A stretch of 38,339 nt of DNA from an uncultured Clostridia bacterium (lineage in GTDB: Bacteria > Bacillota > Clostridia > TANB77 > CAG-508), in NCBI GenBank assembly GCA_944391955.1, contig CALXVG010000010.1, forward strand, positions 1-38,339, in the 5' to 3' direction. The notes beneath the pieces are model-generated. The model did no database searches. It was given only the letters and a program-made list of their open reading frames with translations, and had not been told where the DNA came from. Below are positions 7,970-17,671 of the stretch, piece after piece. The position numbers were made by a program, and so were the translations under genes. How positions within the stretch are numbered: the stretch's first letter is position 1; the number at the start of each line of letters is the position of its first letter.

Positions 7970-8131
7970 ATGGAAGAGAAAGAAGATATTGAAGTTGTTG
8001 TTAATGATGATAATGACTTAGAAATTTCTCCTGTTTATGAACATTTAAATATTGCAAAACCAAAACCTAAAGAAAAAAAAGAGGAAATTATTATTCCAGA
8101 AGTTAAAGAAACTAAAAAAGATGAAGAATAA
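7970..8131 (+). CDS. Small charged hypothetical protein
   Basis: 53 residues. ATG 7970 is preferred over ATG 7946, since GAGGTGG lies 6 nt before it. Composition: acidic first half (EEKEDIEVVVNDDNDLE), then a Lys/Pro/Glu repeat-like stretch (KPKPKEKKEE) and a charged end. No membrane segment or Cys. It has its own promoter and a shared bidirectional terminator, so it is likely expressed. Predicted unstructured; function not recognised. Confidence 0.65.
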   Translation: MEEKEDIEVVVNDDNDLEISPVYEHLNIAKPKPKEKKEEIIIPEVKETKKDEE

Positions 8132-8160
8132 AAGCTTAGAGTTATCTCTCTAAGCTTTTA
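8130..8160. terminator. Bidirectional terminator between convergent genes
   Basis: AAAAGCTTAGAG (8130-8141) and CTCTAAGCTTTT (8148-8159), 6 nt loop, T tracts on both sides. Ends the small plus-strand gene and the lipoprotein/FAS transcript from the other side. Confidence 0.8.
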
Positions 8161-8165
8161 TTCTT

Positions 8166-8753
8166 CTAAAATGAAGTTGGCGTAAAACCTAAATTTTCTA
8201 ATATGTCTTTTGCTCTAGCTACTGCTTCTGCGTCTGCACTTTCTAATATAACAACACTTAATATGTTTTTTCCTTCTTTAAATTCTATTAAAGTTCCATA
8301 ATCTGGTCGTGTAAATTCTAATTTATGAGTGTCTCCATTTTTTTCTTCTTTAATTACTTGCCTATCTGTATAATTATCTTCTATTCCTTTTAAATTTTCA
8401 TTCCATTTGCTTTTTGCAATTTCTTCATTTTTATAATCCTCAAATTCATATCTTATAGCTGTTGTATCATTAACACTATAATTGTAAACTGCACTATTTA
8501 CTCCATCTGGAGTGTTCTGTTGAACTTCTAGTCCTTTTTCATTCATAATTTTTTTGAAATTTTCTATGGTTAGTTTTCCTGTTGCTGTTTCTGTCTCATT
8601 TAATGCCTTATTATTATTTACGCTTGCTTGCATATTCTCATTATTTGTATTTTCTGTGTTTGTGTTTTCACTTTTTTCACCACATCCTGTTAATATAATT
8701 AGCATTGAAACTAATATTAATACAGTTCCTATCATATAAATTTTCTTTTTCAC
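8166..8753 (-). CDS. Lipoprotein of unknown function
   Basis: 195 residues from GTG 8753, which has AGGAGG 8 nt upstream. Signal peptide of about 23 residues ends in the lipobox LTGC, so the mature protein starts at Cys and is lipid-anchored outside the membrane. An Asn/Glu/Thr-rich linker (about residues 25-60) leads to a compact domain ending VVILESADAEAVARAKDIL. Last gene of a run that follows fabI with short gaps (12 and 24 nt), so it may be the tail of the fatty-acid operon. No named domain recognised. Confidence 0.75.
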   Translation of the reverse strand: MKKKIYMIGTVLILVSMLIILTGCGEKSENTNTENTNNENMQASVNNNKALNETETATGKLTIENFKKIMNEKGLEVQQNTPDGVNSAVYNYSVNDTTAIRYEFEDYKNEEIAKSKWNENLKGIEDNYTDRQVIKEEKNGDTHKLEFTRPDYGTLIEFKEGKNILSVVILESADAEAVARAKDILENLGFTPTSF

Positions 8754-8777
8754 TTTAAATTCCTCCTTATAGAATTT

Positions 8778-9467
8778 TTAGTTTTCTTGATAGTTAAATG
8801 AAAATCCAGATCCTTGCCTTTCTATAAAATAATCATCTCCCAAAACAGTGTATTCTAAATCTTCACTAGCATTTAATATAATTACATTATTGTTTTTAAC
8901 ACTAAAAGTACCTGAGCAGTCTTCACTTACAAGTTGATTTGTTGACTTATATGTATATGTACCATTTTCTTTTAATTCGATAGTAATTGTCGCAAATTCC
9001 ATTTTAGTGTCTACAAATTTGCTACCATTTCCTTCATAAGTTCCATAATGTATTACATATTCTCCCACTTTAAATGATGGTTTTTCCTGAGTTGTTTCCG
9101 TTTTAGTTTCTGTAATAGTTTCATTCTTTTCTGTGTTATTAACTGGTTCTTGTTCATTTTTTGATGTATTTGTTTGTGTTTCATTTTTCGATGTGTTGGT
9201 TTTGTTTTCAGTATTTGTTGTAGTTGGTTTACTTGTTTCGTTTGTTTGTTGAGTTTCATTCTTTGTTGTATTCACTTCATTTTTTACTATATTTTGTTCT
9301 TCACTGATATTAGTGTCTACATTATTTGTTTCGTTGATAACATTGGTTGTTGTACTTTTATTTGTACTAATTACATTGTTTTCGGTATTCTCTTCACATC
9401 CTGTAAGTAATAATAGCACTATTAGCATTATAAAAATGACTCCAATATTTGTAATAATTTTTCTCAT
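8778..9467 (-). CDS. Lipoprotein with Thr/Asn-rich linker and small beta domain
   Basis: 229 residues. Signal peptide with lipobox LTGC (Cys24). Residues 25-130 are a low-complexity Asn/Thr/Glu/Lys linker made of loose repeats (NKTNTSKNE, QTNTSKNE), as in surface lipoproteins that span the cell wall. The last 100 residues form a beta-rich domain (GEYVIHYGTYEG ... ENGTYTYKS ... SGTFSVKNNNVIILN), similar in layout to lipocalin-like or META-like domains. Starts 12 nt after the fabI stop. Function unknown. Confidence 0.75.
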   Translation of the reverse strand: MRKIITNIGVIFIMLIVLLLLTGCEENTENNVISTNKSTTTNVINETNNVDTNISEEQNIVKNEVNTTKNETQQTNETSKPTTTNTENKTNTSKNETQTNTSKNEQEPVNNTEKNETITETKTETTQEKPSFKVGEYVIHYGTYEGNGSKFVDTKMEFATITIELKENGTYTYKSTNQLVSEDCSGTFSVKNNNVIILNASEDLEYTVLGDDYFIERQGSGFSFNYQEN

Positions 9468-9479
9468 AATTCCTCCTTA

Positions 9480-10253
9480 TTAAACTCCCATTATGTTATA
9501 ACCACTATCTGCATATATTACTTGACCAGTTATTGCATCAGACATACTACTTAATAAAAATGTTGCTACATCCCCTACTTGTGTTGTTGTTACATTTCTA
9601 TGTAGCGGTGCTTTTTCTTCAACAATACTTAGTATTGATGAAAAATCTTTTATTCCTTTTGCTGATAATGTTTTTATTGGTCCTGCTGATATTGCATTTA
9701 CTCTTTTTCCTTCTTTGCCTAAATTTTCTGCTAAATATCTCACACTAGCTTCTAGTGCTGCTTTTGCAACTCCCATTACATTATAGCCTGATAATACTTT
9801 TTGAGAGCCATGATATGTTAATGTTATTAAACTTGCATTTTCATTTAGAAAATCTATTTCTTGAGCGATTCTTGAAACTAAAACAAAAGAATATGCACTT
9901 ACATCAACTGCATGTGAATAGCCTTCTTTACTTGTAAATATGAAATCATTATGTAAATCTTCTGTGTTTGCATGTGCTACTGCATGTACTATTCCATCTA
10001 CTTTGCCATTTTCTTTTTTTATTTTAGTGAACACTTCTTTTACTAATTCATCTTCTGAAGCTCCATTTAATACATATGCTTTACTTCCTTTAAAATCTGA
10101 TATTAGTTCTTCTATTTTATCTTTATTTTCTTCTCCCATATATGTAAAAATTAATTTTGCTCCATTATCATAAGCTGATTTTGCTATTCCATATGCTATA
10201 CTCCATTTGTTTCTTATTCCTATTATTAATATTGTTTTATTTTTTAATAACAT
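9480..10253 (-). CDS. fabI: Enoyl-[acyl-carrier-protein] reductase (NADH)
   Basis: Last reduction of each FAS II elongation round. 257 residues, the usual FabI length. Rossmann start ILIIGIRNKWSIAYGIA, with the FabI-type Trp/Ser-Ile-Ala segment instead of the classical GxxxGxG. The catalytic pair is in YNVMGVAKAALE (Tyr-x6-Lys), preceded by LTYHGSQKVL. ISAGPIKTL and the C-terminal GQVIYADSGYNIMG are also typical. The start overlaps accA by 17 bp, so the gene belongs to the same operon. Many Clostridia use FabK here; this one has FabI at the end of the cluster. Confidence 0.95.
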   Translation of the reverse strand: MLLKNKTILIIGIRNKWSIAYGIAKSAYDNGAKLIFTYMGEENKDKIEELISDFKGSKAYVLNGASEDELVKEVFTKIKKENGKVDGIVHAVAHANTEDLHNDFIFTSKEGYSHAVDVSAYSFVLVSRIAQEIDFLNENASLITLTYHGSQKVLSGYNVMGVAKAALEASVRYLAENLGKEGKRVNAISAGPIKTLSAKGIKDFSSILSIVEEKAPLHRNVTTTQVGDVATFLLSSMSDAITGQVIYADSGYNIMGV

Positions 10254-11073
10254 TTTCTTCCTCCCCTATTTCTTTTAAACATTTTATATTTCTGAATTTT
10301 TGATATCTATCATTTACAATTTCATCCTTTGTAAGGCTAGACATTTTTGCTATTTCAGATTGTATTTCTTTTTTTATATTTTCTGTAATTTTTTTAAAGT
10401 TTTCATTTGTTATTTTTTTTGGTTCTTTAATTATTTTATCTATTATATTTAAATCATATAAATCTTTTGCTGTCAACTTCATTTTCTCTGCTGCTTCTTT
10501 ATATCTACTTGAATCTTTCCATAGTATACTACTATATCCCTCTGGAGATAATATAGAATATATTGCATTTTCCATCATAAATACTTTATTTGCAACAGCA
10601 ATAGCTAGTGCTCCTCCACTTGAACCTTCTCCAATTACAATTGCAATTACAGGAACTTTTAGTTTTGCCATTTCAAACATTGATTTTGCAATTGCCTCTC
10701 CTTGACCTCTTTCTTCTGCCCCAATTCCTGGATAAGCTCCTTTTGTATCTATAAAAGTTATTACAGGTCTTCCAAATTTTTCTGCTTGTTTCATAAATCT
10801 TATAGCTTTTCTATAACTTTCTGGATTTGGCATTCCAAAATTTCTTTCAATGTTTTCTTTTGTAGTTCTTCCCTTTTGTTCTGCTATTATTGTAAAATTT
10901 TGATTTTCTATACGTGCTAGACCACATACCATGGCTTTATCATCTCTAAATCCTCTATCACCATGAAGTTCTATAAAATCTTCAAAAATATTTTCTATAT
11001 AATCTAACGCTGTTTTTCTATTAGGATTCCTTGCTATTTCAACTTTTTCCCATGCAGAAATTTCAGTTTTCAT
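10237..11073 (-). CDS. accA: Acetyl-CoA carboxylase carboxyltransferase, alpha subunit
   Basis: With AccD it moves the carboxyl group from carboxybiotin to acetyl-CoA, giving malonyl-CoA. 278 residues. Visible AccA features: ELHGDRGFRDD, FGMPNPESYRKA, FIDTKGAYPGIGAEERGQGEAIA, the oxyanion segment GEGSSGGALAIA, and SILSPEGYSSILWKD. It begins at ATG 11073 directly next to the accD stop, with AGGAGG in the accD tail. Slightly shorter than E. coli AccA (319) because the N-terminal helix is shorter, as usual in Firmicutes. Confidence 0.96.
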   Translation of the reverse strand: MKTEISAWEKVEIARNPNRKTALDYIENIFEDFIELHGDRGFRDDKAMVCGLARIENQNFTIIAEQKGRTTKENIERNFGMPNPESYRKAIRFMKQAEKFGRPVITFIDTKGAYPGIGAEERGQGEAIAKSMFEMAKLKVPVIAIVIGEGSSGGALAIAVANKVFMMENAIYSILSPEGYSSILWKDSSRYKEAAEKMKLTAKDLYDLNIIDKIIKEPKKITNENFKKITENIKKEIQSEIAKMSSLTKDEIVNDRYQKFRNIKCLKEIGEEENVIKK

Positions 11074-11925
11074 CTAAGTTTTTCCTCCTTTATTTAGTAT
11101 TAACAATTTATGAATAGTGTCTTTTAAATCTTTTCTTTCTACAATTTTGTCGATAAATCCATGTTCTAATAAAAATTCTGCAGTTTGAAATCCTTCTGGT
11201 AATTGTTCTCCTATTGTTTGTTCAATTACTCTTTGACCTGCAAATCCAATCATTGCACCTGGTTCAGCTAAGATTATATCTCCCAAACTTGCAAATGATG
11301 CTGTAACACCACCATATGTAGGGTCTGTTAAAACAGATATATATAGTAGTCCTGCTTCATCTAATTTTGTTAATGCTGCTGATGTTTTTGCCATTTGCAT
11401 AAGTGATATTATTCCTTCTTGCATTCTTGCACCACCAGAAACTGAAAATATTATAATTGGTAATTTTAATTCTATTGCTTGTTCTATTGCATATGTTATT
11501 TTTTCTCCAACAACTGCACCCATACTGCCCATTAGAAATCCACTATCCATTATACAAATAACTACATCTTCACCTTTGATTTTTCCAGTACCACACGCAA
11601 CAGCTTCTTCTAAACCTGTTTTTTCTCTTAATGCTTTTAGCTTTTTAGGATAATCTTCTAATCCTAATGGATTCGTTGTTTCTATTTGTAAATCAAACTT
11701 TTTATATGTTCCTTCGTCAATTACTAATTCTAGTCTTTTTCCTATATGCATTCTAAAGTAATGCCCACAATTAGGACAGATACTTAAGTTTTCTCTAACA
11801 AAATCTTTGTATATGATTTCTTTACATGCTTCACATTTTACCCATTTTCCAATTGGAATATCTATTTTTGATTTTTTATTATTAACATTTTTTGTTTCTC
11901 TTTTTTTTATTTTATCAACAACCAT
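11074..11925 (-). CDS. accD: Acetyl-CoA carboxylase carboxyltransferase, beta subunit
   Basis: Partner of AccA. 283 residues. Begins with a basic stretch, then the zinc ribbon [16 protein letters not shown] ... [10 protein letters not shown] (four Cys, about residues 34-57) typical of AccD. The crotonase-like core follows, with [31 protein letters not shown] and [11 protein letters not shown]. The ATG overlaps the accC stop by one base (TAATG), a sign of coupled translation. Confidence 0.96.
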   Translation of the reverse strand: MVVDKIKKRETKNVNNKKSKIDIPIGKWVKCEACKEIIYKDFVRENLSICPNCGHYFRMHIGKRLELVIDEGTYKKFDLQIETTNPLGLEDYPKKLKALREKTGLEEAVACGTGKIKGEDVVICIMDSGFLMGSMGAVVGEKITYAIEQAIELKLPIIIFSVSGGARMQEGIISLMQMAKTSAALTKLDEAGLLYISVLTDPTYGGVTASFASLGDIILAEPGAMIGFAGQRVIEQTIGEQLPEGFQTAEFLLEHGFIDKIVERKDLKDTIHKLLILNKGGKT

Positions 11926-13271
11926 TATTTTTCTCCTAACATTTCTTTTTCAATAAAAGAAGTATCAAAATTTCCTCTAATAAAGTTTGGATTTCTTATT
12001 ATATCAAAAAGAAAATCTCTATTGGTCTCAATTCCTTCGATTACTAATTCTTCTAAAGCTCTTTTCATCTTACTTATTGCTTCATTTCTATTAACTCCAT
12101 GTGTAATAATTTTAGCAATCATTGAATCATAATTAGATGGAATTGTATATCCACTATATATCGCAGTATCGATTCTTATTCCATTACCACCTGGCAAGTT
12201 AAATTCAGTTACTTTTCCTGGACATGGCATGAAATTCTTACTAGGAATTTCTGCATTTATTCTACATTCTAGCGCATGACCTTTAAATATTATTTCTTTT
12301 TGCTTGTATTTTAGTTCTTCCCCTGCTGCAATTCTAATTTGTTCTTTTACTAAATCTATTCCTGTTCTCATTTCTGTTATTGGATGTTCTACTTGAATTC
12401 TTGTATTCATTTCCATAAAGTAGAAATTTCTATCTGCATCTACTAGAAACTCTACTGTTCCACAATTTGTATATCCTGCAGCTTTTGCAACTTTTACTGC
12501 TACATTTCCCATTTTATTTCTTAATTTTTCATCTACGATTGTTGAAGGTGTTTCTTCAAGCATTTTTTGATGATTTCTTTGTATTGAACAATCTCTTTCT
12601 CCTAAATGAACAACATTTCCATGTTCATCTGCTAAAATTTGAATTTCTACATGTCTTGGATTTTTAATATATTTTTCTATATATATTTCATCATCATTAA
12701 AAGCATTTTTTGCTTCTTGTTTTACTAGATTATAATTTAATTCTAATTCATTGAAATCGTTTGCAATTCTTATTCCTTTTCCGCCACCACCTGCTGCTGC
12801 TTTTAATAGTACTGGATATCCTATTTTTTCTGCAACTAACATAGCTTCTTTTAAGTCTTTTACACTTCCATTAGAACCTGGAATTACTGGTATTCCTTCT
12901 TTTTGCATTAATTTTTTACTATTAGATTTATTACCTAGTAAATCTATTACATCTGATTTTGGTCCTATGAATTTTATCTGTGATTCTTCACAAATTTTAG
13001 CAAATTTTGCATTTTCAGACAAGAAACCAAAGCCGGGATGTATACTATCACTTTTAGTAAGACTTGCGGCTTCAATAATATTTTTCACATTTAGATAACT
13101 TTGTTTAGAATTTGCTGGTCCTATACAAACGGCTTCATCTGCCAAATGTGTATGTAGAGCATCTTTATCAGCTTCTGAATATACTGCTACTGTTTTTATA
13201 TTCATTTCTTTACATGCTCTAATTATACGCACTGCTATTTCTCCACGATTTGCAATTAATATTTTATTCAC
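11925..13271 (-). CDS. accC: Biotin carboxylase subunit of acetyl-CoA carboxylase
   Basis: ATP-dependent carboxylation of the biotin on AccB. 448 residues, normal length. Starts [19 protein letters not shown]. The ATP-grasp glycine loop is [30 protein letters not shown] and [13 protein letters not shown] follow; [14 protein letters not shown] carries metal and catalytic residues; the C-terminal lid has [12 protein letters not shown]. Lies 22 nt after fabZ and overlaps accD by one base. No in-frame CGG. Confidence 0.97.
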   Translation of the reverse strand: MNKILIANRGEIAVRIIRACKEMNIKTVAVYSEADKDALHTHLADEAVCIGPANSKQSYLNVKNIIEAASLTKSDSIHPGFGFLSENAKFAKICEESQIKFIGPKSDVIDLLGNKSNSKKLMQKEGIPVIPGSNGSVKDLKEAMLVAEKIGYPVLLKAAAGGGGKGIRIANDFNELELNYNLVKQEAKNAFNDDEIYIEKYIKNPRHVEIQILADEHGNVVHLGERDCSIQRNHQKMLEETPSTIVDEKLRNKMGNVAVKVAKAAGYTNCGTVEFLVDADRNFYFMEMNTRIQVEHPITEMRTGIDLVKEQIRIAAGEELKYKQKEIIFKGHALECRINAEIPSKNFMPCPGKVTEFNLPGGNGIRIDTAIYSGYTIPSNYDSMIAKIITHGVNRNEAISKMKRALEELVIEGIETNRDFLFDIIRNPNFIRGNFDTSFIEKEMLGEK

Positions 13272-13293
13272 TTTGTGTTCACTTCCTACTCCT

Positions 13294-13716
13294 TTATACT
13301 ACTGCAAAAGTAAGTTCACCTTTAGCTGCTACTTTATCATTTACGGTAGCAATTGCTTCACCTACTCCTATTGGTCCTTTTCTTTTTATTATTTTTACTT
13401 CTAATTTTAGTTTATCCCCTGGAACAACTATTTTCTTAAATTTCATTTTATCTATTCCACCAAATAAAGCATTTTTTCCTTTATTTTCTGCCATTCCAAG
13501 TATTGCAACTGCTCCAGTTTGCGCCAAAGCTTCTACTATTAAAACTCCTGGCATTATTGGATTACCTGGAAAGTGTCCTTTAAAATATCCTTCATTTGCG
13601 TCAACCATTTTATATGCTACTGCCATTTCTCCTGGTACATATGTTTCAACTTCATCTATCATTAAAAATGGTTCTCTTTGTGGAATTATTTGTTTTATTT
13701 CTTCTTTATTTAACAT
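13294..13716 (-). CDS. fabZ: 3-hydroxyacyl-[acyl-carrier-protein] dehydratase FabZ
   Basis: Hotdog-fold dehydratase of FAS II. 140 residues. Catalytic His in GHFPGNPIMPG and Glu in LIVEALAQTGA; the N-terminal IIPQREPFLMIDEV is typical. GGAGG site before ATG 13716. Sits between accB and accC, the order common in Clostridia and lactic bacteria. Confidence 0.96.
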   Translation of the reverse strand: MLNKEEIKQIIPQREPFLMIDEVETYVPGEMAVAYKMVDANEGYFKGHFPGNPIMPGVLIVEALAQTGAVAILGMAENKGKNALFGGIDKMKFKKIVVPGDKLKLEVKIIKRKGPIGVGEAIATVNDKVAAKGELTFAVV

Positions 13717-13730
13717 CTTCTGTTTGCCTC

Positions 13731-14153
13731 CTATTCAATTTTAAATAGCTCTGTACCATATTCTACGGGTTCTCCGTCTTTTACTAAAATCTCTGTAATT
13801 TTTCCAGAAAATTCTGATTCAATTTCATTCATTAATTTCATTGCTTCTATTATGCAAAGTGTATCTCCTTTTTTTACATCTTTTCCAATTTCAACATATG
13901 GGTTTGAAGTTGGAGAAGGTTTTATATAAAATGTTCCAACCATTGGAGATTTAACAATCTTAGCATTTTCATTTTCTTCTTTTTTTGTTACAACTTCTTC
14001 TGCTTTTGTTACAGCATTATTAATAACTACTTTTTCTTGATTATTTTCTTTTTTCATGCTTATTTTTGTGCCATCTGGAAAATTTATATCTATACTAGAA
14101 AGATTTGAATTTCCCATATCATTGATTAGTTGTTTTATTTTTTCATATTCCAT
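13731..14153 (-). CDS. accB: Biotin carboxyl carrier protein of acetyl-CoA carboxylase
   Basis: 140 residues from ATG 14153. This start is preferred over the in-frame ATG at 14171, because the AAGGAAG ribosome site is formed by the last codons of fabF and ATG lies 2 nt past the fabF stop. The biotinyl domain has the biotin-attachment motif [10 protein letters not shown] (Lys about residue 105) and [12 protein letters not shown] Lys/Glu/Val linker (about residues 45-65) joins it to the N-terminal helix. Biotinylation is provided by the birA gene upstream in the cluster. Confidence 0.95.
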   Translation of the reverse strand: MEYEKIKQLINDMGNSNLSSIDINFPDGTKISMKKENNQEKVVINNAVTKAEEVVTKKEENENAKIVKSPMVGTFYIKPSPTSNPYVEIGKDVKKGDTLCIIEAMKLMNEIESEFSGKITEILVKDGEPVEYGTELFKIE

Positions 14154-14155
14154 TT

Positions 14156-15397
14156 TTATTCTTCCTTCCATTTTTTCATAATGATACTTGCATTGTGTCC
14201 ACCAAATCCTAAAGAATTTGACATGATAACATTTAAATCTGTTTTTCTAACTTCATTTGGTACAATGTCTAAATCGCATTCTTCATCTTTTTCTTTATAG
14301 TTTATTGTTGGTGGTACTATTCCCTCTTCAAGTGCTTTTAAACAAATTACTGCTTCAACTCCTCCTGCCGCTCCTAATAGATGTCCTGTATTTCCTTTTG
14401 TTGAACTTACCATTACTTTTTTGCTTGCTTCACCTAAAGCTGTTTTAATTGCCATAGTTTCTATTGAATCATTTAAATGTGTTGATGTACCATGTGCATT
14501 TATGTAATCAATGTCATCTGATGTTAGGTTTGCACTTTCCATTGCTCTAATCATTGCTTTAGCTCCACATTCTCCATCTGGGCATGGTGAAGTTATATGA
14601 TATGCATCTGTTGTTGCTCCAAATCCTACAAGTTCTCCATATATTTTTGCATTTCTTTTTAATGCGTGTTCTAATTCTTCAAGAACTATTATTCCTGCTC
14701 CTTCACCCATTACAAATCCATTTCTTTCTTTATCAAATGGGATGCTTGCTCTGTTTTTATCTGTTGAATTTGATAATGCTTTCATATTTTCGAAACCTGC
14801 TATTCCTACTTCACATATTGAAGCTTCTGTTCCTCCGGCTAAAATAACATCTTCTCCTCCTGCTTTTATTGTTCTAAATGCTTCCCCTATTGCATGTGTT
14901 GCAGATGCGCATGCTGTAACTATTGCTATTGATTCTCCTTTAAATCCAAATTCAATTGCAATATTACCTGCTGGCATATTTAGAATTGACATAGGAATAA
15001 ACATTGGTGATACTCTGTTATTTCCTTTTGTATAATTTACTTCACATTGTTCTTCAATTGTTTTTAATCCACCAATTCCTGAACTTATAAATATTCCTAC
15101 TCTGTCAAAGTTTGTATTTTCTTTAGTGATTCCACTGTCTTTTACTGCTTCTCTTGCTGCAATTATTGCAAATTGAGAAGATTTATCAAATCTCTTAGCT
15201 TGCTTTGGTTCAAAATATTTCAATGGATCATATCCTTTAACTTCAGCATCTAACTTTGTTTTGAAGTTTGTAGTATCAAATAAAGTTATGTTATCAATTC
15301 CACATTTTTGATTTTTTATTCCTTCCCATGTTTCTGAAACACTGTTTCCTATTGGAGTTATTGCTCCTAATCCTGTTATTACAACTCTTCTTTCCAT
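14156..15397 (-). CDS. fabF: 3-oxoacyl-[acyl-carrier-protein] synthase II
   Basis: Condensing enzyme for chain elongation. 413 residues. Thiolase-fold triad visible: Cys in [14 protein letters not shown], His in [11 protein letters not shown], and His in [14 protein letters not shown]. Starts [23 protein letters not shown] site before ATG 15397. There is no fabH in the window, so initiation must be encoded elsewhere or bypassed by the acyl-CoA synthetase route. Confidence 0.97.
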   Translation of the reverse strand: MERRVVITGLGAITPIGNSVSETWEGIKNQKCGIDNITLFDTTNFKTKLDAEVKGYDPLKYFEPKQAKRFDKSSQFAIIAAREAVKDSGITKENTNFDRVGIFISSGIGGLKTIEEQCEVNYTKGNNRVSPMFIPMSILNMPAGNIAIEFGFKGESIAIVTACASATHAIGEAFRTIKAGGEDVILAGGTEASICEVGIAGFENMKALSNSTDKNRASIPFDKERNGFVMGEGAGIIVLEELEHALKRNAKIYGELVGFGATTDAYHITSPCPDGECGAKAMIRAMESANLTSDDIDYINAHGTSTHLNDSIETMAIKTALGEASKKVMVSSTKGNTGHLLGAAGGVEAVICLKALEEGIVPPTINYKEKDEECDLDIVPNEVRKTDLNVIMSNSLGFGGHNASIIMKKWKEE

Positions 15398-15424
15398 TAA
15401 AATTCTCTCCTTTTTATGTATAAT

Positions 15425-16159
15425 TTATATTAACATACCACCGTCAACCTTAATGATTTGACCTGTAATATATGAACTGTCTTCTGATGACAAAAATTTA
15501 ACAACATTTGCAACATCTTGTGGTGTTCCTATTCTTTTTAATGGTATTGTTTTATTTATTTCTTCTTTAACATCGTCTTTTAAAATTTCTGTCATTTTTG
15601 TTTCTATAAATCCTGGTGCAACAGCATTTACTAAAATATTTCTTGAAGCAACTTCTTTTGCTAAGCTTTTAGTAAATCCTATAATTCCTGCTTTTGAAGC
15701 ACTATAATTTGTTTGACCTGCATTTCCACTTATTCCAACAACAGAAGATATATTTATAATTCTTCCATTTTTTTGTTTTAACATATATGGAATTACATTT
15801 TTTGTAACATTGAAAGTACCTACCAAATTAACATCTATTACTGCTTCAAAATCTTCTGGTTTCATTCTCATAAGTAATGTGTCTTTAGTGATACCTGCAT
15901 TGTTTACTAAAATATCAATTTTTCCAAATTCTTCAATTATTTCTTTTATCATTTTTTCGCAATCTTCAAAACTTGAAACATCACCTTGTACTGTAAAACA
16001 TTTTACATTTAATTCTTCTATTTCTTTTTTGGTTGTTTCTAATTCTTCGTTTTGTGTTCTGTAATTTATTGCTATATCACAACCATTTTTAGCTAATGTT
16101 ATTGCTATTTGTTTTCCTATTCCTCTTGTTGCTCCTGTTATAAAAGCTACTTTATTCAT
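15425..16159 (-). CDS. fabG: 3-oxoacyl-[acyl-carrier-protein] reductase FabG
   Basis: NADPH-dependent reduction of 3-ketoacyl-ACP. 244 residues, classical SDR: TGATRGIGKQIA cofactor loop, NNAG, catalytic Ser in NISSVVG, and YSASKAG for Tyr and Lys. It ends GQIIKVDGGML as in FabG. Overlaps the fabD end by 8 bp. Confidence 0.96.
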   Translation of the reverse strand: MNKVAFITGATRGIGKQIAITLAKNGCDIAINYRTQNEELETTKKEIEELNVKCFTVQGDVSSFEDCEKMIKEIIEEFGKIDILVNNAGITKDTLLMRMKPEDFEAVIDVNLVGTFNVTKNVIPYMLKQKNGRIINISSVVGISGNAGQTNYSASKAGIIGFTKSLAKEVASRNILVNAVAPGFIETKMTEILKDDVKEEINKTIPLKRIGTPQDVANVVKFLSSEDSSYITGQIIKVDGGMLI

Positions 16160-17096
16160 TTTCTTTTACCTCCTTTATTACATTTTCTAAAGTAGTGCAA
16201 TTATCTATATTCATAATTTTTATATTGTCACCAAATTTCATTCTTTTTACAAAACCTGATAAAGTCTTTCCATTTCCAACTTCAATAAATGTATCTACTC
16301 CATTTTCATACATAGTTTTTAATACTTTTGTAAATCTTACTGGATTCATTATATGGTTTGATAAAATATCTACAACATCATCTGTTTTTGTATAAATTTC
16401 TCCATCAAGATTTTTTACTACTTTAGTAGCTACATCTGTATTTATTTTTACTTTATTTAATTCTTCTCTTAATGCTTCTGAACATTTTTCTAATTTTTCT
16501 GTATGGAATGGTCCTGCTGTTTTTAGAATACTTACTTTTTTTGCTCCTATCTCTTTTGCTTTTTCTCCTGCTTCAATTACTGCATTTTCTTCTCCTGAAA
16601 TAACAATTTGACCAATTGTATTATAATTTGCTGGTACTACAAATCCATCTTGTACTGAGTTACATACTTGCTCTACTTGTTGTTCTTCTAGTCCTAGTAT
16701 TGCTGCCATCTTCCAGTTTCCTTCTGGCGTTAAATTTTGCATTATTTCTCCTCTTTTTTGTACTAACTTAACACCTTCTTGAAAATCAAATACTCCACCA
16801 CTAATTAATGCTGTATATTCTCCTAAGCTTAAACCTGCAGACATTTCTGGAGTTATACCATTTTTCTTTAAAATTTCTAATATTGCCAAGCTTTCGGTTA
16901 ATACTGCTACTTGGGTGTATTTAGTTTCATTTAATGTTTCCTCATTTCCTTCAAATGATAATGTTTTTATATCTATTCCTGTAATATTTTGTACATTATC
17001 ATATATATTTCTTACTTCTTCATAACTGTCATATAAGTCTTTCCCCATTCCTACTGCTTGTGAACCTTGTCCTGGAAATAAAAATCCTATTTTCAA
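16152..17096 (-). CDS. fabD: Malonyl-CoA--ACP transacylase
   Basis: Loads malonyl groups onto ACP. 314 residues. FPGQGSQAVGMGKDLY at the N-terminus, nucleophile Ser in GLSLGEYTAL, catalytic His in AGPFHTEKL, and the C-terminal GNGKTLSGFVKR. Overlaps birA by 4 bp (ATGA) and fabG by 8 bp, so the block is tightly coupled. Confidence 0.96.
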   Translation of the reverse strand: MKIGFLFPGQGSQAVGMGKDLYDSYEEVRNIYDNVQNITGIDIKTLSFEGNEETLNETKYTQVAVLTESLAILEILKKNGITPEMSAGLSLGEYTALISGGVFDFQEGVKLVQKRGEIMQNLTPEGNWKMAAILGLEEQQVEQVCNSVQDGFVVPANYNTIGQIVISGEENAVIEAGEKAKEIGAKKVSILKTAGPFHTEKLEKCSEALREELNKVKINTDVATKVVKNLDGEIYTKTDDVVDILSNHIMNPVRFTKVLKTMYENGVDTFIEVGNGKTLSGFVKRMKFGDNIKIMNIDNCTTLENVIKEVKENE

Positions 17097-17671
17097 ATTA
17101 TTCCTCTCCTTTTTATTATTTTTTCAAATTTGTTACAAAATTGCATAATTAGTTCTAAATTATCGATTTTGATTCCAAATTCTTTTTTTATAGATGTTGC
17201 AATATTTTCTATATCTTCACTAAAATTTTCTTGTATTAAATTTATTCCTATTCCTATTACTAGATTTTTTACGTTTTTACATATTGTTTGGCATTCAGTT
17301 AGAATGCCACCAATTTTTTTATTATTATACACAATATCATTAGGAGGTTTTATTTCAAGCTCTATATTGTATTTTTCTTTAAATATATTCACAATCACTT
17401 CTGCAATTTCTAATGTTATACCTTCTATTTGTTCTATATTACAGTTAGTTTCAATATACATTGAAAATGCGACATTTCCTGTTTCATCTGTATGCCAGAC
17501 TCTTCCATGTGTTCCTTTTCCTGCTGTTTGAATATCTGCTATAACTACGGTTCCATTGATTATATTATGGCTCTTTACTAACCTCCATATTTGAGTTTGT
17601 GTTGAATCTATTGCATGATAGTGTTTAATGGTTTTTCCTAAAAAATCAGTTTCCATTTCTTTCAATTTCAT
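17093..17671 (-). CDS. birA: Biotin--[acetyl-CoA-carboxylase] ligase, catalytic domain only
   Basis: Attaches biotin to AccB. 192 residues with no N-terminal DNA-binding domain, so not a biotin-operon repressor. IDSTQTQIW, then the biotinyl-AMP loop GKGTHGRVWH, then NDIVYNNKKIGGILTE and VIGIGINL. In the common KWPND motif the Trp is Pro (KPPND). Placed inside the fatty-acid operon beside its target genes. The start overlaps the acyl-CoA synthetase end by 26 bp and has AGGA 8 nt upstream. Confidence 0.92.
   Translation of the reverse strand: MKLKEMETDFLGKTIKHYHAIDSTQTQIWRLVKSHNIINGTVVIADIQTAGKGTHGRVWHTDETGNVAFSMYIETNCNIEQIEGITLEIAEVIVNIFKEKYNIELEIKPPNDIVYNNKKIGGILTECQTICKNVKNLVIGIGINLIQENFSEDIENIATSIKKEFGIKIDNLELIMQFCNKFEKIIKRRGII

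Noticed and set aside
9053..9410. Open frames in other phases over the Thr/Asn-rich lipoprotein
   Set aside because: Low-complexity sequence gives open shadow frames; no ribosome sites.
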